Below are positions 1 to 5,378 of a DNA stretch of 9,485 nt, one piece after another. This DNA comes from Sporomusa sp. (GTDB taxonomy: Bacteria > Bacillota_C > Negativicutes > Sporomusales > Sporomusaceae). The position numbers and the translations under genes are program-made. The notes beneath the pieces were generated by a model. It saw only the letters and a program-made list of their open reading frames with translations, ran no database searches and was not told where the DNA came from. The number at the start of each line of letters is the position of its first letter. Position 1 is the stretch's first letter. The stretch is taken from contig JAQSXM010000096.1 in NCBI GenBank assembly GCA_029256645.1, forward strand, positions 1-9,485, in the 5' to 3' direction.

Positions 1-1016
1 ATGAATTTGATAACAGTGCCAGTAATACCTTTACTTTTAAAAACAGTCATTATGATTATGTTGCACCGACATGGACACGCAATGTTAATACATTAAATAT
101 TGCGGATCAGTTTACAAAAAAAATAAATGATCGGCATACGGTTATTACTGGTTTTGATTATACCAGGGATAAAGTAATCTCATCAGGTGGTATAACATTA
201 AATAATAAAGCTGTTTATATACAAAGTGACTGGGATGTTACCAATCAGTGGAAATTAACTACCGGATTACGTTATGATGATCATTCTGCCGCAGGCAGTA
301 GTACTACACCTAGAATTAATTTGGGATTTAAGGCTAATGACAAGACAAATTATTATATTTCCTATAGTGAGTTTTTTGTAACGCCGACAACTTATCAGTT
401 ATATAATGAGACATACGGAAATGAGAATTTGAAACCAGAAGATGGTAACACAAAAGAAATTGGGGTGAATCACCGATTTAGCGATAGTTTTACCGCTGCG
501 GCAAATATATTCCAGCGGAAGACCGATAATGCAATAGGGTATAATTATGTGACCAGTAAATATTACAATATGAATGATGAGGATGCCAAAGGCTGGGATA
601 TTCAGTTTAATAAACGGTTCTCAGACTCGGTTAGTACTTTTGTCGGTTACACATACACTAATATGAAAGAACAAAATGGTTCCATAAGAAATGCTAACGG
701 TTATATTCCTAAACATGCCGTTAATGTTGGTGTGGATTATACTGCTGATAAATTTGACATCGGCTTACAAGGTAGAGCGTCAATTGACCGTAAGGGAAAA
801 GATACGGTAGCAAATTTCTTCCCTTGTGATTCTTATTGGATTTGGGATATTGGTGTCAATTATAAAGTCAATAAGGAAACCAAGGCGTTTGTTAAGGTAA
901 ATAACATCTTTGATAAATTCTATGCAGAACAATCGGCAGCAAGTTCTTATACCCCTGGTAACTGGTATGCAATGCCCGGTCGTAACGTTATTGTTGGTAT
1001 GGAATATATGTTCTAA
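1..1016 (+). CDS. TonB-dependent receptor, C-terminal beta-barrel part (5' end outside window)
   Basis: The reading frame is open from base 3 to the TAA at 1014-1016, so about 337 C-terminal residues of a longer gene are visible; an internal ATG at 321 is not the start. The sequence has alternating aromatic and polar strands typical of an outer-membrane barrel, such as GLRYDDHS, TNYYISYSEFF, the NLKPEDG turn, VGYTYTN and a final strand ending in Phe (GMEYMF), the usual signal for outer-membrane insertion. The plug domain, TonB box and signal peptide lie upstream and are not seen. The C-terminus resembles the complete receptor downstream (shared YWIW and VNYK blocks), so the two are paralogues. 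Since the neighbouring genes are preceded by cobalamin riboswitches, a corrinoid or other metal-chelate substrate is likely but not proven. The gene is visibly more AT-rich than the distal genes of the window. Confidence 0.9.
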   Translation, partial: EFDNSASNTFTFKNSHYDYVAPTWTRNVNTLNIADQFTKKINDRHTVITGFDYTRDKVISSGGITLNNKAVYIQSDWDVTNQWKLTTGLRYDDHSAAGSSTTPRINLGFKANDKTNYYISYSEFFVTPTTYQLYNETYGNENLKPEDGNTKEIGVNHRFSDSFTAAANIFQRKTDNAIGYNYVTSKYYNMNDEDAKGWDIQFNKRFSDSVSTFVGYTYTNMKEQNGSIRNANGYIPKHAVNVGVDYTADKFDIGLQGRASIDRKGKDTVANFFPCDSYWIWDIGVNYKVNKETKAFVKVNNIFDKFYAEQSAASSYTPGNWYAMPGRNVIVGMEYMF

Positions 1017-1057
1017 TTGGGGATCTACATAATAATAACTTTAATGATGAAGATATT

Positions 1058-1095
1058 AAAAAAATGCCAGCCGCCCAAGCGACTGGTGTTTTTTT
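1058..1095 (+). terminator. Intrinsic terminator of the first receptor gene
   Basis: The arms GCCAG-C-CGC and GCG-A-CTGGT close over a CCAA loop with one C-A mismatch. A run of seven A lies before the stem and seven T (1089-1095) follow it, so the A and T runs can extend the stem and it may act on both strands. It lies 42 bases after the stop codon. Confidence 0.8.
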
Positions 1096-1131
1096 GTAGA
1101 ATCGTCCATGGGTTCTAACAAATAAGATGCT

Positions 1132-1152
1132 TCTTAAAATTATTATTTAAGA
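1132..1152. repeat. AT-rich inverted repeat upstream of promoter
   Basis: TCTTAAA at 1132-1138 is repeated inverted as TTTAAGA at 1146-1152, ending ten bases before the -35 box of the first riboswitch promoter. It could be an operator, an UP-like AT-rich element, or chance in an AT-rich stretch. Nothing comparable is seen at the other promoters. Confidence 0.3.
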
Positions 1153-1161
1153 TATATATGT

Positions 1162-1190
1162 TTGACAACATTTAATGAGAGTGCTATTAT
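1162..1190 (+). promoter_or_regulatory. Sigma-A-type promoter for riboswitch 1 / second receptor
   Basis: A perfect TTGACA -35 (1162-1167) and TATTAT -10 (1185-1190) are separated by 17 bases. TGC directly before the -10 gives an extended -10 motif. Transcription would start near 1197, about 40 bases before the riboswitch core. The same layout recurs at 3652 and 4960. Confidence 0.85.
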
Positions 1191-1235
1191 TAAAATCAGT
1201 AAAATTTTACAGAATAATTCAAATAATGATGGAAA

Positions 1236-1430
1236 TAGGTGCCTTAGAGCTTAATAGGGAAGTCCGGTTGAATGCCGGCGCGGTCCCGCCACTGTAATGG
1301 GGAGTAAATCCAGGAGATGCCACTGAGACAAATGTCTTGGGAAGGTATGGAGGAGCGATGAACCAGAGCCAGGAGAACTGCCTATTTATCAATCACCGTT
1401 ATACCCACGAGCGATGGGGAGGGGATTTGT
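1236..1430 (+). ncRNA. Cobalamin riboswitch 1 (upstream of TonB-dependent receptor)
   Basis: The RNA shows the ordered conserved blocks of the cobalamin riboswitch family: AGGTGCC, GCTTAATAGGGAAG, CCGGCGCGGTCCCGCCACTG, TAATGGGGAG, CCACTGAGAC, TTGGGAAGG, and the B12 box AGCCAGGAGAACTGCC (1367-1382), closing with AATCACC. After this come a small hairpin CCCA/TGGG with loop CGAGCGA (1404-1418), which fits the regulatory hairpin that docks on the aptamer in this family, and a purine run GGGGAGGGGATTT (1416-1428). Terminators follow at once, so control by premature termination when cobalamin is bound is the simplest model. Confidence 0.95.
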
Positions 1431-1445
1431 AGAGCAGTTTATCCT

Positions 1446-1472
1446 TCCCGGCTATTTTGGCCGGGATTTTTT
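1446..1472 (+). terminator. Riboswitch 1 terminator, proximal
   Basis: TCCCGGC (1446-1452) pairs with GCCGGGA (1460-1466) over a seven-base loop and is followed by six T. The C-rich 5' arm, extended as ATCCTTCCC, can instead pair with the purine run at 1417-1426 with one bulge, giving a plausible antiterminator. Confidence 0.85.
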
Positions 1473-1499
1473 ATGGATAGGATTTCTCTTATTACAAAC

Positions 1500-1534
1500 C
1501 CTTCCTGGACAAGTCCAGGGAGGATATTTTATTT
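1500..1534 (+). terminator. Second hairpin of riboswitch 1, probable distal terminator
   Basis: CCTTCCTGGA (1500-1509) pairs with TCCAGGGAGG (1514-1523) over a CAAG tetraloop, with one G-T pair. It is followed by ATATTTTATTTAT, a broken U tract, so efficiency is uncertain. Its 5' arm CCCTTCC also matches the purine run of the riboswitch. It lies between the first terminator and the receptor start. Confidence 0.6.
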
Positions 1535-1611
1535 ATAGGGGAGTTCAGTAAATTATCAGCAGGCAGGTGAGAGAACAGCGATTATTTACGGATTGACAAG
1601 GAGAATTCATA

Positions 1612-1632
1612 ATGAACGGGGGATGTACTTAA
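1612..1632 (+). CDS. Six-codon minicistron overlapping the receptor start (candidate)
   Basis: The best ribosome binding site in this leader, AAGGAG at 1598-1603, is eight bases from an ATG at 1612 that opens a six-codon frame, MNGGCT. Its TAA (1630-1632) shares its last base with the ATG of the receptor gene (TAATG). This layout fits translational coupling. It may equally be a by-product of a local start-site cluster; no conservation can be judged from one sequence. Confidence 0.35.
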   Translation: MNGGCT

Positions 1633-3632
1633 TGAAACAAAAGAAATCAGCAAAAAAAATCAAAGCCCGGTCAATGCTGTGTATGTTAGTGGGTGGGGCA
1701 TTGTTGTTACAATCACCAACGACAGCTTGTGCTGCTGCCGATGAAGAGTTCTCACTGGACCAGATTGTCATCACGGCTAACCGTATGCCAACAGAGCTTC
1801 TCAAAACAGCGGCCAATGTTACCGTAATAACGCAAGAGGATATTGAAAAGGGAGCTTATGGGAATTTAGGTGATGTTCTCAGAGATGTTAATGGGGTAAT
1901 TGTGCCTACAAAAGGGTTTGCTGCGAATAATCAGGCTATCCTGCTGAATGGCGATGATCGTGTGTTGATCATGATCGACGGACGCCGGGTAGGCCGCCCG
2001 GAAGGAACGGCTAACGGGAGTTCCTCAGTTGACCTTAGCACGATTGTTTCATTAGGTAATATTGAACGGATCGAAATTGTTAAAGGCGGTGCATCAGCCC
2101 TTTATGGTTCTGACGCAGTTGGCGGTGTCGTCAATATCATTACCCGCAAAGGCGTTGAGAATAAAACAACTTTGGAATTGGGTACAGGTTCCTGGGGATT
2201 ACGCAATTATAAATTAAGTGTACAAAGACAGGAGAATGACTATCGGGTATTCATTACTGCAGATAAGAAATCTCAGGATTACAGTGAGTATAATGTGCTT
2301 AATCCGGCATCGACGTCCGGCAGTAATAAAGGCGATACTTATCGTTGGCCCAATAATAGCGAGTTTGAAGGACAAGGGCTTACTGTAAGGGTGGATAAGG
2401 AGATTGATTCTGACCGTTCACTGACACTTAATCTTGAGCATTGGAGCGATAAAGGCGGCCAGCCATTCGACCTAGTAGATACTTATCAACCTTCTGTCAC
2501 GACACATTTGTCAAATAACGCAGCATTTACCTATAACTTTGATCAGTCGACTGCAGTCCCGGGGTTTGCCCGCATTTATTCCAACTATCATAATCAGAAT
2601 GATTTGATTTATGGCGCCAACAAGAGCAGAGTGTATGGGGGGCAATATCAAACAGGATGGCAAGTGGACGAGGCCAATCAGTTGATTGCCGGTGTTGAGT
2701 GGACAAGAGGAACGGTGCTTGAGAGCGCCAGCGGCTATAACAATAAATCTATTACCAACACAGGGGTGTATCTGCAGGACGTTTATTCTGCAAGTGATAA
2801 ATTAACAATTACTCCAGGGATCCGTTATGACCATCATAGTAATTTTGGTGGGCAAACAACGCCAAAACTGAGTGCCAATTATAGTGTGAATCCCACAACC
2901 GACATATATGTATCTTATAACCGGGTGTTTAAAGCACCTACTTTAGATGATTTATATGCCTATTCTAAACCGGGAACGGACGGTACATACTCCTGGGGAG
3001 CTTCTTTTGGCAATCCCAACCTAGAGCCGGAAAAGGGGCAGGTTATTAGTGCCGGGATAAATAAAAAACTGGGCAATAATACAACTCTAAAGACTTCTTA
3101 TTTTGCAAGTAAAATAACCAATGCGATAGACTGGGACAACCCGTCGGATTTAGATGGGGATGGTTTGGACGATTATCAGGTATTGAATATTGATAAGCAA
3201 AAGAAACGCGGCATTGAAGTAGATCTGCATCACCGGTTTTCTCCCCTGTATTATACAGAGATTGGTTATTCTTATGTTCATGTTGAGAATAACGATAATG
3301 GGACCGGCTATGTGGTTGAGACTGCCAATAGCCAGCCCAAAGGCTACCGGGTCAAATTAGGCTATACAGGCGAACAATGGAATGTAAACCTTAATGGGCA
3401 GGGCGTATCAGGCCGAAATACGACCCGCTTTGTTGACAGCAGTTATTGGATTTGGAATATGGCTGTTAATTATAAAATTAATGAAAATGCTAATGTATAT
3501 CTGAATGCTTTCAATATTACCGATAAAGCCTACGAATTGATCTCCAGTGGAACTAGCGGGACATACAACGGCATAGGAAACTATCCGATGGCAGCCCGGA
3601 ATTTCCAACTTGGCATTCGGTACTCTTTCTAA
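1632..3632 (+). CDS. btuB: TonB-dependent outer-membrane receptor, BtuB-like, probable corrinoid importer
   Basis: This 666-residue protein has a signal peptide (KQKKSAKK, hydrophobic LCMLVGGALLL, then small residues ACAAA), a TonB-box-like stretch DQIVIT near residues 43-48, a plug domain to about residue 165 (RVLIMIDGRRVG, IERIEIVKGGASALYGSDAVGGVVNIIT), and a long beta-barrel ending in Phe (IRYSF). I chose the ATG at 1632, with GGGGG nine bases upstream, because it places the lysine-rich n-region at the N-terminus; TTG 1593 and ATG 1623 are in frame but less likely. A DxDxDGxxD acidic motif at residues 506-514 lies in the barrel half and may bind calcium, as extracellular loops of E. coli BtuB do. 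The receptor family and the cobalamin riboswitch in its leader together support corrinoid uptake across the outer membrane. It is a paralogue of the truncated receptor upstream. Corrinoid specificity is inferred from the riboswitch. Confidence 0.9.
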   Translation: MKQKKSAKKIKARSMLCMLVGGALLLQSPTTACAAADEEFSLDQIVITANRMPTELLKTAANVTVITQEDIEKGAYGNLGDVLRDVNGVIVPTKGFAANNQAILLNGDDRVLIMIDGRRVGRPEGTANGSSSVDLSTIVSLGNIERIEIVKGGASALYGSDAVGGVVNIITRKGVENKTTLELGTGSWGLRNYKLSVQRQENDYRVFITADKKSQDYSEYNVLNPASTSGSNKGDTYRWPNNSEFEGQGLTVRVDKEIDSDRSLTLNLEHWSDKGGQPFDLVDTYQPSVTTHLSNNAAFTYNFDQSTAVPGFARIYSNYHNQNDLIYGANKSRVYGGQYQTGWQVDEANQLIAGVEWTRGTVLESASGYNNKSITNTGVYLQDVYSASDKLTITPGIRYDHHSNFGGQTTPKLSANYSVNPTTDIYVSYNRVFKAPTLDDLYAYSKPGTDGTYSWGASFGNPNLEPEKGQVISAGINKKLGNNTTLKTSYFASKITNAIDWDNPSDLDGDGLDDYQVLNIDKQKKRGIEVDLHHRFSPLYYTEIGYSYVHVENNDNGTGYVVETANSQPKGYRVKLGYTGEQWNVNLNGQGVSGRNTTRFVDSSYWIWNMAVNYKINENANVYLNAFNITDKAYELISSGTSGTYNGIGNYPMAARNFQLGIRYSF

Positions 3633-3651
3633 TGATCGCGGCAGAAGATAA

Positions 3652-3680
3652 TTGACAACCCTTGTCACAAATGGTATTAT
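3652..3680 (+). promoter_or_regulatory. Promoter for riboswitch 2 / Rex-like gene
   Basis: TTGACA (3652-3657), a 17-base spacer and TATTAT (3675-3680), with TGG before the -10 as an extended -10 element. It starts only 20 bases after the receptor stop. No terminator was seen between the stop and this promoter, so some readthrough from the receptor gene is possible. Confidence 0.85.
3653..3667. promoter_or_regulatory. Inverted repeat over the -35 box, candidate operator
   Basis: TGACAA and TTGTCA form perfect six-base arms around CCC. The repeat covers the -35 box and the start of the spacer, a position where a bound repressor would block polymerase. The other two promoters share the -35 arm but not the second arm. 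TCACAA, half of the usual Rex operator, overlaps the right arm at 3665-3670, but the full Rex palindrome is not present. Confidence 0.35.
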
Positions 3681-3722
3681 TAAATTGTATATAATATCCA
3701 AAACAATCGAATAATGATGAGT

Positions 3723-3920
3723 TAGGTGCCCTTATGGGCTTAATAGGGAAGTCGGTTGAAAACCGGCGCGGTCCCGCCACTGTAATGGGGAGCAAACCCA
3801 AGATATGCCACTGAGACGTAACCGTCTTGGGAAGGTTTGGAGGAGCTATGATCCAGAGCCAGGAGAACTGCCTAGCTGACAGTCACCGTTTTACCCACGA
3901 GCGATGGGGAGGGGATTACA
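3723..3920 (+). ncRNA. Cobalamin riboswitch 2 (upstream of Rex-like regulator)
   Basis: All conserved blocks recur: AGGTGCC, GGCTTAATAGGGAAG, CCGGCGCGGTCCCGCCACTG, TAATGGGGAG, CCACTGAGAC, TTGGGAAGG, the B12 box AGCCAGGAGAACTGCC (3857-3872), and AGTCACC. The regulatory hairpin CCCA/TGGG with loop CGAGCGA is at 3894-3908, followed by GGGGAGGGGATTAC. Ten bases in or next to this purine run (3907-3917, one bulge) can pair with AATCTCTCCC at 4023-4032, the 5' flank and arm of the distal terminator. Confidence 0.95.
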
Positions 3921-3930
3921 GTCAGACAAC

Positions 3931-3959
3931 GACTGCCTTGGCGTTCATGCCAGGTAGTC
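3931..3959 (+). promoter_or_regulatory. Extra hairpin between riboswitch 2 and its terminators
   Basis: GACTGCCT-T-GGC pairs with GCC-AGGTAGTC, eleven pairs with one bulged T and a six-base loop. No T run follows, so it is not a terminator. The 5' arm GACTG can alternatively pair with CAGTC at 3919-3923 just after the riboswitch, so the hairpin may take part in the switch or protect the RNA. No such element is seen at riboswitch 4. Confidence 0.45.
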
Positions 3960-3977
3960 TTGTGTTATGCTGAATTC

Positions 3978-4008
3978 ACTCCTGGTCAATGACCAGGAGT
4001 TTTTATTT
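3978..4008 (+). terminator. Riboswitch 2 terminator, proximal
   Basis: ACTCCTGGTC (3978-3987) pairs perfectly with GACCAGGAGT (3991-4000) over a three-base loop, followed by TTTTATTT. This is the most stable-looking terminator hairpin of the window. Confidence 0.85.
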
Positions 4009-4028
4009 AGTGCGCACTGTAGAATCTC

Positions 4029-4060
4029 TCCCGGCTGTTGTGGCAGCCGGGAATTTTATT
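4029..4060 (+). terminator. Riboswitch 2 terminator, distal
   Basis: TCCCGGCTG (4029-4037) pairs with CAGCCGGGA (4044-4052) over a six-base loop, followed by ATTTTATTTG. The 5' arm and flank are the best complement of the riboswitch purine run. It ends about 95 bases before the ATG of the Rex-like gene. Confidence 0.75.
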
Positions 4061-4154
4061 TGAAGCAGCCTTCGGCATGATGGGCTATATACTAATATCT
4101 AATAAGGGCGGAAAAGTGGAGGTTTGGATAATAAAAGAAAAGGAGATAAGGGAA

Positions 4155-4817
4155 ATGATAAAAACAAGAGATGACATATCTAAATTGACTGTGACCAGAA
4201 TGGCAATCTATTACAGCGCTCTAAAAAAGATGCTGGACGACGGAGAAACAATGTGCCTTTCAATCCAAATCGGCCAGCATACCGGAATAAGCCCTTCGAT
4301 AATACGCAAGGACTTATCCTGTTTTGGTGAGTTTGGCACTAAGGGTGTTGGCTACAGGATTGAGTTTCTACTGCAGTGGATTGGGGAAATTCTGGGGTAC
4401 AATACTATCTGGAATACAGTAGTGGTAGGGATGGGGATGCCGTTATTATCAATAAACTGTTATCAGAATTTCCTGCCACCCGGGTTCCGGATCACTGCAG
4501 TTTTAGATATGAATGAGCAGAATCACGGAGTGCTGCTGCCTGAACTGGGCTTGTCTATTGAATCCTTGCAGAATCTGGAGTCTGTTGTATTTAATAAGCA
4601 GGTGAGCATTGGGTTGGTGGCGGTGTTGCCGGAACAGGCTCAGATCGTTACCGACAGGCTTGTTGCCGCCGGTGTTACTGGTATTGCTAACTTTACCCAA
4701 GCCCAGATAATTGTACCTGATAACATTGCACTGACCCAGATCAATGCTGGCCCGATGATCAGCCAGCTTTCTTATGATCTGGCTCGTCCGGTACCATTTC
4801 TGCGTTCCATTGTTTAG
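4155..4817 (+). CDS. rex: Rex-family transcriptional regulator with altered NAD-binding motif
   Basis: The start at 4155 has AAGGAG nine bases upstream and gives 220 residues, the usual Rex length; in-frame starts farther upstream fall in the terminator or lack a site. Residues 9-68 form the winged-helix DNA-binding domain, with the Rex signature IRKDLSCFGEFGTKGVGY intact. Residues about 85-200 form the Rossmann domain (WNTVVVG, then ITAVLDMN with the acidic residue after strand 2) and the end IANFTQAQIIVP and SQLSYDL. Rex proteins sense the NADH/NAD ratio and repress fermentation and anaerobic respiration genes. Here the glycine motif reads GMGMPL (residues 92-97), so the third Gly of GxGxxG is Leu, and the usual acidic residue of the C-terminal NxDL motif appears to be Ala198. 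NAD(H) sensing may therefore be changed. Its expression is placed under a cobalamin riboswitch, which is unusual for this family. Confidence 0.85.
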   Translation: MIKTRDDISKLTVTRMAIYYSALKKMLDDGETMCLSIQIGQHTGISPSIIRKDLSCFGEFGTKGVGYRIEFLLQWIGEILGYNTIWNTVVVGMGMPLLSINCYQNFLPPGFRITAVLDMNEQNHGVLLPELGLSIESLQNLESVVFNKQVSIGLVAVLPEQAQIVTDRLVAAGVTGIANFTQAQIIVPDNIALTQINAGPMISQLSYDLARPVPFLRSIV

Positions 4818-4888
4818 ATTAGTTTTCAAGTATGGAATCTTTCCGGGTGATTAAGGTCATTGATTTACCCACTGATTTTACCGATAGC

Positions 4889-4915
4889 GAGGGTCGTTAT
4901 GGCCCTTCTTTTTTT
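4889..4915 (+). terminator. Terminator of the Rex-like gene
   Basis: GAGGGTC (4889-4895) pairs with GGCCCTT (4901-4907) over GTTAT, with G-T pairs, followed by C and seven T. The 4818-4888 stretch before it shows no gene. It separates the Rex-like unit from the cbiK promoter. Confidence 0.8.
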
Positions 4916-4959
4916 GCCAACGTCAAAATTCGCTATTTTCTGTATATGCCAGGATATGT

Positions 4960-4989
4960 TTGACAATAGTTGCGGGCGGATGCTATCAT
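4960..4989 (+). promoter_or_regulatory. Promoter for riboswitch 3 / cbiK
   Basis: TTGACA (4960-4965), an 18-base spacer and TATCAT (4984-4989), preceded by TGC as an extended -10. The flanks ATATGTTTGACAA and TGCTATNATT closely match the promoter at 1162, suggesting common origin or shared regulation. Confidence 0.8.
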
Positions 4990-5035
4990 TGGAAGTAACT
5001 ATAGACTATTTTTACTAAAATCAAATACAATGGAG

Positions 5036-5236
5036 ACAGGTGCCCTACGGGGCTTAATAGGGAAGTCCGGTGTAATGCCGGCGCGGTCCCGCCACTGTAA
5101 TGGGGAGTTAGCCTAAGATACGCCACTGAGACGAAATCGCCTTGGGAAGGTTTGGGTGAAACAATGATCCAGAGTCAGGAGAACTGCCTGTTTGTCAATC
5201 ACCGTTTTTTACTCACGAGCGATGAGGAGGGGATTT
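5036..5236 (+). ncRNA. Cobalamin riboswitch 3 (upstream of cbiK)
   Basis: Conserved blocks: CAGGTGCC, GGGGCTTAATAGGGAAG, CCGGCGCGGTCCCGCCACTG, TAATGGGGAG, CCACTGAGAC, TTGGGAAGG, B12 box AGTCAGGAGAACTGCC (5173-5188) and CAATCACC. The B12 box has T at 5175 where the other copies have C. The regulatory hairpin is CTCA/TGAG with the same CGAGCGA loop (5212-5226), a compensated change relative to copies 1 and 2. GGAGGGG (5226-5232) pairs with CCCCTCT at the start of the terminator at 5309. Confidence 0.95.
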
Positions 5237-5241
5237 GAGAA

Positions 5242-5299
5242 AATCTATGTTTCGGCTTATCTTTAATGGCCGGAACGATTATATAGATTAATTCTTTTT
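5242..5299 (+). terminator. Long two-part hairpin with T run after riboswitch 3
   Basis: An outer stem AATCTAT/ATAGATT (5242-5248 with 5283-5289) encloses an inner stem TTTCGGC/GCCGGAA (5250-5256 with 5269-5275) with a twelve-base loop. CTTTTTC follows at 5294-5300. It may be a weak proximal terminator or a structural element; the AT-rich outer stem makes termination uncertain. Confidence 0.4.
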
Positions 5300-5308
5300 C
5301 GCATACAA

Positions 5309-5344
5309 CCCCTCTCGGCGTGAGCCAGAGGGGATTTTAATTTT
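5309..5344 (+). terminator. Riboswitch 3 terminator
   Basis: CCCCTCT-C-GGC (5309-5319) pairs with GCC-AGAGGGG (5324-5333) over a GTGA tetraloop with one bulged C, followed by ATTTTAATTTT. Its 5' arm is complementary to the purine run of riboswitch 3. It ends 34 bases before the cbiK start. Confidence 0.8.
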
Positions 5345-5378
5345 GTAGTATATGGGATATAACGGAGGAGGCACTAAC

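Noticed and set aside
1593..1631. TTG 1593 or ATG 1623 as start of the second receptor
   Set aside because: Neither has a well-spaced ribosome site; starting at ATG 1632 gives a clean signal peptide beginning with a lysine-rich n-region.
3662..3670. TTGTCACAA as a canonical Rex operator
   Set aside because: The usual site has TTGTGA and TCACAA arms with about six bases between; only one half is present here.
3408..3801. Reverse-strand frames over the end of the receptor and riboswitch 2
   Set aside because: They run antisense to a recognised gene and a structured RNA, with no motif or ribosome site.
4038..4154. N-terminal extension of the Rex-like gene from TTG 4038
   Set aside because: The codon lies in the loop of a terminator hairpin. 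The extension has no Rex similarity, while ATG 4155 has AAGGAG at good spacing and gives the usual length.
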